Under the pieces are notes generated by a model that ran no database searches, was not told the DNA's origin, and worked only from the letters and a program-made list of their open reading frames with translations. Below are positions 35,946 through 44,421 of a stretch of 64,000 nt of DNA, piece by piece. This DNA comes from Streptomyces dysideae. Lineage in GTDB: Bacteria; Actinomycetota; Actinomycetes; Streptomycetales; Streptomycetaceae. The DNA lies in assembly GCF_001514305.1 (NCBI RefSeq), contig NZ_KQ949117.1:1-64000 (forward strand), given 5' to 3'. A program made the position numbers and the translations under genes. Within the stretch, counting starts at the first letter, position 1. Each line of letters begins with the position of its first letter.

Positions 35946-36731
35946 ATGGCAGGTATGGCGGCGTGTCCGTCGTGCGGGGAGGCCGAGGACCTGCGCGGCG
36001 AACCCGTGGACGGCGATATCCGGATCACCTGTCTGAGCTGCGCCAGGCAGTGGATGCGCGGCGGTGTGCGCTGTGCGAACTGCGGCGGCCAGGACATCGT
36101 CCACCGCCCGCAGGCCATGACCCGGCACTCGCGCGGCACCCAGCTGTCCATCATCGGCTGGCGCGAACTCCCGCTGTGCCGCAGCTGCGACGCCGAGGTG
36201 CTGGAAACGTCCATCTCCCAGAACATCCCCGTGCCCAGCGACTACGTCGCCGCCTGTCTCGGCGCCGCCCAGAGCCCGGCGGTGGCTGCCGCGCCGCAGG
36301 CGGGCCCGCCTGCTCCCACGCCCGCGCCGAAACCCGCGCCCGCCGCCGCGGCCAAACCGGCTGCGGCCGCGGAGAGTTCACCGCCGCCGCGCGCCCCTGC
36401 CGGCCCGCGGCAGGCCCGGCCGAAGGCCACCGCGCCGTCGCCGTCCATGGTGCCCACCGTCCGGCAGGCCATCGCCGCATTCATGAGCGAGTCCTCCGGG
36501 CAGGCCGATGCCACCGCGATGCTGCTGCTGGGCACCCATCTCGGCTCTCACAACCGGCTGACCGTGCTGGAGGAGGACGGCGCCGCCGACCGGCTCGCCG
36601 AGTGGAGCCTCGGGCACTGGGGCGACGGCGGCGACCGCGCGCAGCGGTGCCTGAGCACGATCTGCCGGGCCGTCGACTTCTGGGGCGCCCGCGGCTGGCT
36701 CGCCTCCGACCCGGCCGCCGGCCTGCGCTGA
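35946..36731 (+). CDS. Zinc-ribbon protein with recombinase-like C-terminal helical domain
   Basis: A 261-residue protein of no family I can name. The first 100 residues hold zinc-ribbon-type pairs CPSC, CLSC, CANC and CRSC. Residues about 105-165 are an Ala/Pro/Lys linker. The last 95 or so residues (TVRQAIAAFMSESSGQADAT to RAVDFWGARGWLASDPAAGLR) resemble the SAM-like core-binding domain of tyrosine recombinases, which typically ends in ADPTAGLR. No catalytic recombinase domain follows, since the frame stops directly after it. A GAGGAGG site lies upstream of the ATG. It could bind nucleic acid as an accessory to an integrase; this is inference only. Confidence 0.75.
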   Translation: MAGMAACPSCGEAEDLRGEPVDGDIRITCLSCARQWMRGGVRCANCGGQDIVHRPQAMTRHSRGTQLSIIGWRELPLCRSCDAEVLETSISQNIPVPSDYVAACLGAAQSPAVAAAPQAGPPAPTPAPKPAPAAAAKPAAAAESSPPPRAPAGPRQARPKATAPSPSMVPTVRQAIAAFMSESSGQADATAMLLLGTHLGSHNRLTVLEEDGAADRLAEWSLGHWGDGGDRAQRCLSTICRAVDFWGARGWLASDPAAGLR

Positions 36732-36814
36732 GAGCGCCACCGGCCTCCGCTGAGCGTGGCACGAACGGAAGCAGCCCGCGGCCGAGGTTCTGGTCCAGGC
36801 CGACCCGCACGGCC

Positions 36815-36974
36815 AGTACCGGGCCGGATCAACCGCAACGACGGCGGGCGGGGTGTGTACTTCCTGGATCCGGCCGGTCACGGCCTGGAGGTCATCACCC
36901 GCCCGTACGGCAGTCACCCGGACTCGCCGCTGACCGGCGTCACCGAAGAGGTGCCGGGAACCGCAGGCGGCTGA
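36815..36974 (+). pseudogene. VOC/glyoxalase-family C-terminal fragment
   Basis: The frame reads INRNDGGRGVYFLDPAGHGL, then EVITRPYGS. This is the last beta-alpha unit of a vicinal-oxygen-chelate protein, with the metal Glu in GLEVITRPY. The remaining 100 or so residues are missing upstream. Confidence 0.75.
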
Positions 36975-37057
36975 TCGTCACGCGGCCGGATGGCATCGAG
37001 GGGCGCGGACCGCCATGGACCGCGCCCCTCCTCTCGTACTATGACCGCCGGTGCGGC

Positions 37058-37474
37058 TCAGGCGCCCGAGCGGGCGTCGGCCTGCAGGCGGCGGCGGAGC
37101 GTGGTGGCGAAGTCCTCGGCCATCTCCAGGCGGGCCCGCAGGGTCTCGCAGCGGGCGTCGGCCACCTTGCGGTAGGAGTCCAGCCGCTCCCGCAGGCGCT
37201 CGCGCTCCTCGCCGGCGGGCGGGTCGTCGGTGGCGGCGAGGCGATCGGTGATGTCCAGCAAGTCGCGCATCTCCTCCAGGGAGAAGTCCAGCGGCTTCAT
37301 CCGGCGGATCACCATCAGGCGCTCGACGTCGGACTCCGTATACAGCCGGAAGCCGCCCTTGCTGCGGGCCGAGGGGATCACCAGGCCCACTTCCTCGTAG
37401 TGCCGGATGGTGCGCAGAGACAAACCGGTCCGCTCGGCCACCTCACCGATCTGCATCTGCCGCTGATCCGTCAT
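37058..37474 (-). CDS. MerR-family regulator divergent from the SulP gene
   Basis: A 138-residue paralogue of the MerR at 33469. It has MQIGEVAERTGLSLRTIRHY, GGFRLYTESDVERLMVIRRM, the coiled dimer helix and no C-terminal cysteines. ATG at 37474 is chosen because it matches the paralogue's N-terminus; an upstream ATG at 37519 would add 15 residues. It is divergent from sulP, with a MerR-like dyad at 37598-37621 between them, so it probably controls the transporter. The signal is unknown; anion or pH stress would fit the target. Confidence 0.91.
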   Translation of the reverse strand: MTDQRQMQIGEVAERTGLSLRTIRHYEEVGLVIPSARSKGGFRLYTESDVERLMVIRRMKPLDFSLEEMRDLLDITDRLAATDDPPAGEERERLRERLDSYRKVADARCETLRARLEMAEDFATTLRRRLQADARSGA

Positions 37475-37597
37475 CGCCCCATGATCCCCTTCGTTGTTTC
37501 CTTCGATTTTCGAATCCATAAAGCAACCTGGCTTAAGTGAGATGAATCACAGGTTCGTGGCGGGGGTTTACCTGTGTTTCACAAGCCACAAGTCGCA

Positions 37598-37621
37598 CTC
37601 TGCCCTCACGTCAGGGTAGAG
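37598..37621. promoter_or_regulatory. MerR-type dyad in the merR/sulP intergenic region
   Basis: Arms CTCTGCCCT / AGGGTAGAG match at 8 of 9 positions around a 6-nt spacer. The AGGGTAG half resembles the dyad before the merR-prfC pair. It lies about 120 bp upstream of merR and 260 bp upstream of sulP. Confidence 0.65.
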
Positions 37622-37882
37622 TCTCTACGTGTTCACCGCCGCCGTCGAGAGTGACGGCAAGAGTGAACGCCATGGCGCGGGCCTCGACCGGGCCCCGATG
37701 GCATCCAAAGACTTCCGGGCCATGATGCCCGACCGGCAGCCGGACGGCTGTCACACAGATCGGCTGGGCCCCGCTGATGTGGCCGGGCCGCCGAGGGATT
37801 CCGCTCCCTGCGTGCGCGGAGTCGTGTACGACGTGGACGCGTCCACCGGCTGGTGGCGCTCTGCCTGAACAGAAACGGTTGC

Positions 37883-39385
37883 ATGTCCTCACCGCTGTCC
37901 GCAGCCCCGAAGTTCCGCCTGTCCAAGCCTGACTGGCTCGACTCCCCGAAGGTCTTCCGTACCGAGGTGCTGGCCGGCCTCGTGGTCGCCCTGGCCCTGA
38001 TCCCCGAGGCGATCTCCTTCTCCATCATCGCCGGGGTCGACCCGGCGGTCGGCCTGTTCGCGTCCTTCACCATGGCCGTCGTCATCTCGATCGTCGGCGG
38101 CCGCAAGGCGATGATCTCCGCCGCGACCGGCGCGATCGCCCTGGTCATCGCCCCGCTCAACCGGGAGCACGGACTCGGCTACCTGATTGCGGCCGTCATC
38201 CTCGCCGGCGTCTTTCAGGTGATCCTGGGCGCACTCGGTGTGGCCAAGCTCATGCGGTTCGTGCCGCGCAGCGTCATGGTCGGCTTCGTCAACGCCCTCG
38301 CCATCCTGATCTTCATGGCGCAGGTGCCGGAGCTGCACGACGTGCCGTGGATGGTCTACCCGCTGGTCATCGGCGGTCTCGCCCTGATGGTGCTCTTCCC
38401 GAAGGTCACCAAGGTGATCCCGGCCCCGCTGGTCTCCATCATCGTCCTGACCGTGATCACCGTGGCGGCCGCGATCGCGGTGCCGACCGTGGGTGACAAG
38501 GGTGCACTGCCCTCCTCGCTGCCGGTGCCGGGGCTGCCGGACGTGCCCTTCACGATGGACACGCTGACCACCATCGCCCCCTACGCCTTCGCGATGGCGC
38601 TGGTCGGTCTGATGGAGTCGCTGATGACGGCCAAGCTGGTCGACGACATCACCGATACTCACTCGGGCAAGACCCGCGAGTCGATCGGCCAGGGCGTCGC
38701 CAACATCGTCACCGGCTTCTTCGGCGGCATGGGCGGCTGCGCGATGATCGGCCAGACGATGATCAACGTGAAGGTTTCCGGCGCGCGCACCCGGCTCTCC
38801 ACCTTCCTGGCGGGCTCCTTCCTGATGGTGCTGTGCATCGTCTTCGGCCCGGTCGTCTCCGACATTCCCATGGCCGCCCTGGTCGCCGTCATGATCATGG
38901 TGTCGTTCGCGACCTTCGACTGGCACTCCATCGCCCCCAAGACCGTCAAGCGGATGCCGATCGGCGAGATGACCGTCATGATCGTCACCGTCGCCTGTGT
39001 GGTCGCCACCCACAACCTCGCCATCGGCGTCGTCGTCGGCTGCATCACCGCGATGGTCATCTTCGCCAAGCGTGTTGCGCACCTGGCCAACGTCTCCGGC
39101 GTCGTAGACCCCGACGGCAACCAGGTCGTCTACGCGGTCACCGGCGAGCTGTTCTTCGCCTCCTCCAACGACCTCGTCTACCAGTTCAACTACAAGGACG
39201 ACCCGGACGACGTCGTCATAGACCTCTCCGACGCCCACATCTGGGACGCCTCCTCCGTCGCCGCCCTGGACGCGGTGGAGACCAAGTACGCCCAGCGCGG
39301 CAAGAAGGTCACCATCATCGGCCTGAACAAGCCCAGCGCCGACATGCACGGGCGCCTCGCCGGCCAGTTGACCGGCAGCCACTGA
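37883..39385 (+). CDS. SulP/SLC26-family anion transporter with STAS domain
   Basis: A 500-residue transporter. About twelve membrane helices (residues 25-385) include the SulP signature region LIPEAISFSIIAGVDPAVGL and GFFGGMGGCAMIGQTMINV. A short cytoplasmic STAS-like domain (about 410-495) has VVIDLSDAHIWDASSVAALD. The SulP-STAS group carries sulfate, bicarbonate or other anions, usually with Na+ or H+. The wording here matches the actinobacterial group often annotated as SulP with unknown anion. ATG at 37883 begins at MSSPL; the ribosome site is weak. The divergent MerR and dyad suggest inducible expression, and a terminator follows. Confidence 0.93.
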   Translation: MSSPLSAAPKFRLSKPDWLDSPKVFRTEVLAGLVVALALIPEAISFSIIAGVDPAVGLFASFTMAVVISIVGGRKAMISAATGAIALVIAPLNREHGLGYLIAAVILAGVFQVILGALGVAKLMRFVPRSVMVGFVNALAILIFMAQVPELHDVPWMVYPLVIGGLALMVLFPKVTKVIPAPLVSIIVLTVITVAAAIAVPTVGDKGALPSSLPVPGLPDVPFTMDTLTTIAPYAFAMALVGLMESLMTAKLVDDITDTHSGKTRESIGQGVANIVTGFFGGMGGCAMIGQTMINVKVSGARTRLSTFLAGSFLMVLCIVFGPVVSDIPMAALVAVMIMVSFATFDWHSIAPKTVKRMPIGEMTVMIVTVACVVATHNLAIGVVVGCITAMVIFAKRVAHLANVSGVVDPDGNQVVYAVTGELFFASSNDLVYQFNYKDDPDDVVIDLSDAHIWDASSVAALDAVETKYAQRGKKVTIIGLNKPSADMHGRLAGQLTGSH

Positions 39386-39394
39386 CCGGACCGG

Positions 39395-39434
39395 CCGCCC
39401 TTCCCCGACCACGGACGTAGGTGGGGGAGGGCGG
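39395..39434 (+). terminator. Terminator after sulP
   Basis: Hairpin with 12-bp arms CCGCCCTTCCCC / GGGGGAGGGCGG (one mismatch) and a 16-nt loop, 10 bp after the stop codon. Confidence 0.8.
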
Positions 39435-39723
39435 TCTCTCCGCGCGTGGGCCGGGCCCGGAGAATGCCCTGACGCCGGGAGCCGGGTCCGCGGCGCCTCG
39501 ATGCCGCTCCTCCTCAGTCCCATCGAGTTCGAAGAGAAGCACCACGCCGACCGGGCAACGGCCGAACCAGTGAACCTGAAACCACGTCAACCCGCCCTGA
39601 CCTGCCAGTGCCCCGGCAGGCAACGTTCGCCCGTCAAGGAGCGGCGTCCGGTGCGTGCTCTCGGCGTGCCAGGTACAAGCCCTCGTACTGGACGTACCTG
39701 GGTTTGTACCCGGTGCGGCGAGT

Positions 39724-39759
39724 GGGGGCACCTCCCACGCCCTTGAGGCAGTGGGGGAG
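39724..39759. repeat. 36-nt GC hairpin repeat
   Basis: Starts GGGGGCACCTCCCACG and ends GTGGGGGAG. It resembles the short palindromes found between and inside Streptomyces genes and is of the same general type as 6525-6563. A partial relative (CCTCCCACGCCCCTGA) is near 60937-60953. Confidence 0.65.
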
Positions 39760-40260
39760 CGTGCCGGGCGCCGTGGGTGCTGTGGGGGACTTTCGAAACA
39801 CCCCCTAGTCAGCCACTCCCGCGCAGCGGGGGAACCTCAAGCCACGTCCTGGCATCAGCAGGGAGCACGTCTACTACCGCTCGTCGGGGCATCGAGGCGA
39901 GCAGTTCACGGCTGGACGAGGTGCTCATCGACACACCCGATGCCCTCTTCTCGAAATTCGAACACCTGGGCGTATGCGGTCGAGCTGAGGTTCAAAAAGC
40001 CGCTGATGCCTCAGGTCACGCCATGGCTCTGAGGTTCTCGGCTACTTCTCCGTGGGTGCTCGTGAGGGTCGGATCGCACCGCTGTTGACCGTGGTTGTCC
40101 GCTCTTACGGGCACGCTGTGCGCACGGGCGCTACCGGCAGCCGGGTCATACGTGCGCGCGACGCTTACGCCGATCGGATCGCATCGTCTCTCAGGCTGAT
40201 CCGGAGTGTCCGTCGCGACTGCACATGCCGGGATCCGACACTCAGGCGTGGACCTGCGAA
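39760..40260. other. Gene-free stretch with dispersed repeat
   Basis: No supported gene. A plus-strand frame contains VLIDTPDALFSKFEHLGVCG, which I cannot assign. Repeat copy C lies at 40061-40126. Confidence 0.4.
40061..40126. repeat. Dispersed 66-nt repeat, copy C
   Basis: Nearly identical to 22060-22125 (GTGAGGGTCGGATCGCACCG through TTACGGGCACGCT). The two lie 18 kb apart in direct orientation. Confidence 0.75.
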
Positions 40261-40296
40261 TGTTGGTGACATACGCTTCTATGTACATCACCAACA
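40261..40296. promoter_or_regulatory. Autoregulatory palindrome of the vapBC pair
   Basis: Arms TGTTGGTGACATAC (40261-40274) and GTACATCACCAACA (40283-40296) pair at 12 of 14 positions around an 8-nt centre. It ends 5 bp before the AGGAGGT ribosome site, so a bound antitoxin would block the start region. Confidence 0.82.
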
Positions 40297-40314
40297 TTGC
40301 GCAGGAGGTGCGGC

Positions 40315-40536
40315 ATGTCTGTGACCCAGATCGACATCGATGACGACGCCCTGGAGCGTGCCATGGCGCTGTCCAAGGTCAGGACCAAGAAGGAGGCGGT
40401 CAATCTCGCTCTGCACTTCTACGCCGAGCAGCAGGAGCGTGCGGCGCGCATCAGCCGACACTTTGAGCGTGCGCGTGAGTGGGGTGCCGTCGAGGACGCC
40501 GAGCGCCTGCACCGGGCGGAGAAGGACAGCCGGTGA
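40315..40536 (+). CDS. vapB: VapB-type antitoxin
   Basis: A 73-residue antitoxin. The N-terminal ribbon-helix-helix of the VapB type-II family reads VTQIDIDDDALERAMALSKV then TKKEAVNLALHFYAE. The acidic/basic C-terminal helix should bind the toxin. ATG at 40315 has AGGAGGT 7 nt upstream and follows a strong palindrome at 40261-40296. The stop overlaps the GTG of vapC (GTGA). Intact module; it may stabilise the island. Confidence 0.92.
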   Translation: MSVTQIDIDDDALERAMALSKVRTKKEAVNLALHFYAEQQERAARISRHFERAREWGAVEDAERLHRAEKDSR

Positions 40537-40943
40537 TCTACCTGCTCGACACGTCCGGCCTGGTCCGGTTGCTCCGCGATCCAAAACTGCAATCGGCCTG
40601 GTACGACGCGATAGACGCCGGGTCCATCGCATCCTGCTACGTACAGCGAGCCGAATTCCTCTGCAGCGCCCGGAGCGGACGCGAGTACGACGAGATCGCG
40701 GAGATGTTCGCCGACCTCTATCCCGACGCGGCGGTGCCGAAGAACGCGGGGCGCTGGACCAGCGCGGTGCAACACCGTATGGCCCAGGCCGGGGAGCATC
40801 GCAGTGCCTCGGCGGTGGACCTCGTCATCGCCGCCACCGCGGCCCACCACGGCCTGGCCGTCCTCCACGACGATGCCGACTACCGTGCCATTGCCCGGCA
40901 CGCATCCGACCTGACCGAGCACAACGTCCACGACATCGCCTGA
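40533..40943 (+). CDS. vapC: VapC-type PIN-domain toxin
   Basis: A 136-residue PIN ribonuclease. Acidic residues are visible in LLDTSGLVRLL (Asp6), QRAEFL (Glu), ASAVDLVIAATA (Asp) and LHDDADY (Asp). GTG at 40533 overlaps the end of vapB. Length is typical of VapC. It is not closely similar to the PIN toxin at 29810, so the two modules have separate origins. The RNA target is not predictable from sequence. Confidence 0.93.
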   Translation: MIYLLDTSGLVRLLRDPKLQSAWYDAIDAGSIASCYVQRAEFLCSARSGREYDEIAEMFADLYPDAAVPKNAGRWTSAVQHRMAQAGEHRSASAVDLVIAATAAHHGLAVLHDDADYRAIARHASDLTEHNVHDIA

Positions 40944-40967
40944 GGCGCTTCCACAGCCCGACAGAAT

Positions 40968-41826
40968 GTGGCCGGGGAAGGTTTCCAAGCGGGTGCCACC
41001 GACGGAAGACGGCGCCTGGTCGGTGTACGCGCTTCTCTTCGACGGTGCGGGCGTGCTGGGCATGACGTTGCCGTTCAGCCCGGCGCCCGAAGCCTCCGAC
41101 GGCATCGCGCACGTCTACCTCGAAGTGGCCGTCGTCGTACCGCTGTTCGTGCTCACCGGGCGGTTCCTGGAAGCTCGGGCCAGGAACGGCACCGGGGCGG
41201 CTCTGCGATCGCTGGTCCAACTCGCCGCGAAGGAAGTGGCGGTACGAGAGGACGGAGCCGAGCGGCTGGTCCCTGTCGAGGAGTTGAGGGCCGGTCAGGT
41301 CTTCATCGTCCGCCCCGGTGAGCGCGTCGCCACCGACGGCGTGGTGGCGGAGGGCAGTTCCGCCGTGGACCTCTCCCTGGTCACGGGGAGAGCGAGCCGG
41401 TCGAGGCCGGACCGGGTTCAGCCGTGGTCGGCGGGGCGGTCAACGCCGGCGGACTGCTGCTCGTACGGGCTACCGCGGTCGGTGTGGACACACAGCTTGC
41501 CCGCATCACCCGGCTGGTGACCGAGGCGCAGGCGGGCATGGCGCGGGCGCAGCGGCTGGCGGACGCGGCGGCGGGGGTGTTCGTGCCGGTGGTGCTGACG
41601 TTCGCCGTGACCGCTCGGGTTCTGGCTGGGTGCCGGGGCCGACCTGCAGGCCGCCGTCACCATGTGCGTGGCCGTCCTGGTGGTGGCGTGCCCGTGTGCG
41701 CTGGGGCTGGTCACGCCGACCGCGCTGATGGCCGCCACCGGGCCCGGCGCGCAGCTCGGTGTTCTGGTCCGGGGCCCGCAGGCCCCGGAGGGGCTGCAGC
41801 ACATCGACACGGTCGGGGCCCGGCCG
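40968..41826 (+). pseudogene. Copper-type P1B ATPase fragment with frameshifts
   Basis: Three frames in order give WSVYALLFDGAGVLGMTLPF, FVLTGRFLEARARNGTGAAL, GERVATDGVVAEGSSAVDLS, then GSAVVGGAVNAGGLLLVRAT and finally VAVLVVACPCALGLVTPTAL with LQHIDTV. This is the central part of a CopA-like heavy-metal ATPase, including the ion-binding CPC motif. It breaks off just before the DKTGT phosphorylation site. Frameshifts lie near 41390 and 41635. The break at 41826 joins it to the fucosidase copy. Confidence 0.88.
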
Positions 41827-42239
41827 GCAGGTTCCAGCGGAGCACCGTCTCACAGCCACTTTGACAATCCGTGCGTGCTCCGGCACCCAGGCCGTCGACT
41901 GCTATCCGGGACGTCGTCACCGCAATCAATGCCATCGATCCACAGGAGTGGGCCATATCCTCACGAAGAATGACTCGCCGTACGTTTCTGAGCGCGGGTG
42001 CGGCGAGCGCCGCGAGCGCCCTGCCGATCGTCCCCGGCTTCTCCGGCCTGCTGTCGCAGGCGTTCGCCGCGGACACACAGACCAACCTGAGCAAGATGGT
42101 CGACATGCGGTTCGGCATGTTCAACCACTTCGGCCTGGGCACGTTCACGAACCAGGAGTGGGCCGAACCCAACCAGAGCGCCACCCTCTTCGCTCCCCCG
42201 AGCGTCAACTGCGCGCAGTGGGCCGACGCGGCGGTTCGC
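41827..42239 (+). pseudogene. Truncated inverted copy of the alpha-L-fucosidase gene start
   Basis: Covers about 105 bp of leader and the first 100 or so codons. It is highly similar to the minus-strand DNA of the intact gene (about 47369 to 46962). It contains TRRTFLSAGAASAASALPIV, DTQTNLSKMVDMRFGMFNHF and APPSVNCAQWADAA. The ATG of the intact gene is ATA here, although a later ATG keeps the frame. After the alanines near 42239 the sequence is unrelated. Confidence 0.9.
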
Positions 42240-42431
42240 GTTCCGCCATCTGCCGGCAGCGGCTTTCACGAGGTGAGTTCCGGTGGAGGCGCCAACCGTG
42301 ACACCCGGCGGCCGGAAAACGCCGTCCGAGAGGGGTATTTGCATCCCGCTAACAGCAGGGCCGTGAACGGCGGAGCCGCGTAACCTCCGGGCAACACCGA
42401 GGCGGTGTGTGACGTGCGTCACGTCATCCCA

Positions 42432-42466
42432 TTGGTTACGTTGAGGTGACTGGTTACCGATGGTGA
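42432..42466 (+). promoter_or_regulatory. HxlR operator candidate before the first SnoaL gene
   Basis: TTGGTTACGTTGAGGTGACT and GGTTACCGATGGTGA. The same blocks occur in the hxlR promoter at 44067-44114. It lies 48 bp upstream of the start at 42514. Confidence 0.75.
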
Positions 42467-42513
42467 CTATGGAGGTGCAGCAGGACGAACTCACCGAAGG
42501 AGAGGGGCCGGCC

Positions 42514-42915
42514 ATGCGGTCCACCACCGCGCTCAGGATCGCCCGGCAGTACGCCGACGCGGTCTCCGACAAGGACTTCGCCACCGTCACGGGCTTGTTC
42601 GCCGACGACATCGTGTGGCACCAGCCGGGCGACAACCGCTTCTCCGGTTCGCATCGCGGCACGGCCGCGATCGGCGAGATGTTCGGCGGCATGATGACGG
42701 TCACCGAAGGAACGTTCGCGCTGGAGCCGACCACGGAGCCCATGGCGAACGGCTCGCTGGTCGCGGTACCCGTCCACTTCTCGGCCGTGCGGGACGGCGT
42801 GGAGATGGGGATGAACGGCGTCGACCTGCTGCGGATCGAGGGCGAGCGCATCGCGGAGGTCTGGCTCTTCTCGGCGGGCCAGCAGGGCGAGGACGAGTTC
42901 TGGGGCAATGCCTGA
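42514..42915 (+). CDS. SnoaL-like/NTF2-fold protein 1
   Basis: A 133-residue protein of the NTF2-like SnoaL superfamily (cone-shaped alpha+beta barrel). Family features are the N-terminal helices (IARQYADAVSDKDFATVTGL), FADDIVWHQPGDNRFSGSHRG and the C-terminal FSAGQQGEDEFWGNA. No catalytic residue can be named; relatives include polyketide cyclases and many stress-linked small proteins. ATG at 42514 has AAGGAG upstream. The HxlR operator candidate lies directly before it. It is a tandem paralogue of the next gene. Confidence 0.88.
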   Translation: MRSTTALRIARQYADAVSDKDFATVTGLFADDIVWHQPGDNRFSGSHRGTAAIGEMFGGMMTVTEGTFALEPTTEPMANGSLVAVPVHFSAVRDGVEMGMNGVDLLRIEGERIAEVWLFSAGQQGEDEFWGNA

Positions 42916-43041
42916 GAGCGGGTCTGCCGAAACCTGACCGGGCGTCGTCGATCCATCCCGAGTCGCGTATGTCGCGCCTCGCATCCAACCCGTAACAGTA
43001 AGTCGTACTGCCTCTATGCCAGGGGCGTAAGGAGTGTTGTC

Positions 43042-43437
43042 ATGACCAGCAAGAACGTCGACATCGCGAGTGAGTACTTCCAGGCCGTGCGGACGGGTGA
43101 CTTTCCCAAGGTGGGGGAGCTTCTGGACGAGGGGATCGTCTGGCATCAGCCGGGCGCCAACCGGTTCTCCGGTGAGCGCAAGGGGCGCGACGCCGTCTTC
43201 GCGATGCTCGGCGGGATGATGGAGGCCAGCCAGGGCTCCTTCGCCATCGACGCGGTCCACGCCCTCATGGGCAACGGCGACATGGTGGCCGCCTCGATCC
43301 ACTTCGCCGGGCGGCGCGAGGACGCCTCCATGAGCATGGACGGCGTGGATGTCCTGCGCCTCAAGGACGGCAAGATCGTCGAGATGTGGCTGTTCTCCGG
43401 CGACCAGGTGGCCGAGGACGCCTTCTGGGGACAGTAG
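43042..43437 (+). CDS. SnoaL-like/NTF2-fold protein 2
   Basis: A 131-residue paralogue of the preceding gene; DEGIVWHQPGANRFSGERKG, GGMMEASQGSF and the ending AEDAFWGQ align block for block. AAGGAG is placed well before the ATG at 43042. A 126-bp gap separates it from the first copy, so it could have its own promoter or be co-transcribed. The pair probably arose by local duplication. Substrate unknown. Confidence 0.9.
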   Translation: MTSKNVDIASEYFQAVRTGDFPKVGELLDEGIVWHQPGANRFSGERKGRDAVFAMLGGMMEASQGSFAIDAVHALMGNGDMVAASIHFAGRREDASMSMDGVDVLRLKDGKIVEMWLFSGDQVAEDAFWGQ

Positions 43438-43675
43438 GCCGCCCGCATCCTTCCCAGTCGGAAGCCGTCCGGCACTGCGGTACCGTGCCGGACGGCTTGT
43501 GGCGTGGGTTACCAGGCGACCGACGGCAGGATCCCTCGACTCCGGGCGCGAGTTCAGGGCGCCGCCCGCACCGTCGGGTCCACCTTCACGACGTTCCGCT
43601 CGCCGGTGAGCGCGGCGGACATCCAGTGCCGAGGCGAGGTCCTCCTGACGCCGAGTGCTCACCTCTGGTGACCGG

Positions 43676-44059
43676 TCACGGACACTGGCGGGCGTCGTAG
43701 CTCTCGCGGGCCGCGAGTACTTCGGAGATGTGGTCCTCGGCCCAACTACCCAATGCATGAATCGGGGCGTGCAGGGTGCGACCCAGTGCGGTCAGCTCGT
43801 ATTCGACTCTGGGCGGTACCTCGGCGTACACGTGCCGGATGACGATTCCGTCCCGTTCCAGGTCTCGGAGGGTCTCGGTGAGGACCTTGGAGCTGATGCC
43901 GTCGACGGTGGCACGCAGGTCGCGGAAGCGCATGCGGTCGGCACTGAGGGCGATGACCACCATAGCCGTCCACTTGTTGGCGACGCGAGCGAGTGAGGTG
44001 CGGGACGGGCAGGTCGCCGTCATGACGTCGAAGGCCGGAAGCTCTGGCATGCGTGACAT
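43676..44059 (-). CDS. HxlR-family transcriptional regulator
   Basis: A 127-residue winged-helix protein of the HxlR/MarR-like type. It has the Cys typical of redox-sensing members near the N-terminus (TATCPSRTSLARV), then MRFRDLRATVDGISSKVLTE, LRDLERDGIVIRHVYAEVPP and VEYELTALGR. HxlR members with this Cys often sense aldehydes, quinones or disulfide stress. It faces away from the DJ-1 gene, and its promoter holds blocks that also occur before the first SnoaL gene, which argues for autoregulation and control of the SnoaL pair. Confidence 0.92.
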   Translation of the reverse strand: MSRMPELPAFDVMTATCPSRTSLARVANKWTAMVVIALSADRMRFRDLRATVDGISSKVLTETLRDLERDGIVIRHVYAEVPPRVEYELTALGRTLHAPIHALGSWAEDHISEVLAARESYDARQCP

Positions 44060-44066
44060 CCCCTCA

Positions 44067-44114
44067 TTGGTTACGTGAAGGCGACTGTTTACCGGTGGCT
44101 GGTTACCGATGGTG
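44067..44114. promoter_or_regulatory. HxlR operator candidate in the hxlR promoter
   Basis: TTGGTTACGTGAAGGCGACT, then TTTACCGGTGG and GGTTACCGATGGTGAG. The outer blocks match 42432-42466; an extra half-block TTTACCGGTGG lies between them. Confidence 0.75.
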
Positions 44115-44421
44115 AGTGTAGGGCCCCAGGAGGCAGTACTCGACTGAGCTCGGCTGAGGAGAACCGATCGCGGAGCCCACCACCACGCTCGCCGGTATGT
44201 TCGCCGACGACATCGCGGGCGTGACGTGGCAGATCAGCCGGCGTCTCCACGCCGATGAGGCGCATGCAGGCGCGGTTTACGAGGGTGTGGCCGTCCCAGG
44301 ATCGTCCGCAATGCCGTCGCGGCCGGGGCGCGACGCCGGTAAACCGTCCACAGCAGCGCCGGGAACTACCGGTGGGGCCGAGCGGACCAGTCAGGAGAGA
44401 ACTCTCACTGGGAGGTAGTCC
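44115..44421. other. Upstream region of the DJ-1 gene, possible SnoaL remnant
   Basis: No intact gene. A short plus-strand frame holds TTLAGMFADDIAGVTWQ, similar to the FADDIVWHQP start of the neighbouring SnoaL genes; it may be a third, decayed copy. Confidence 0.4.

Noticed and set aside
37889..39523. Long minus-strand frame opposite the SulP gene
   Set aside because: Antisense shadow, His/Asp/Gly-rich, no domain.
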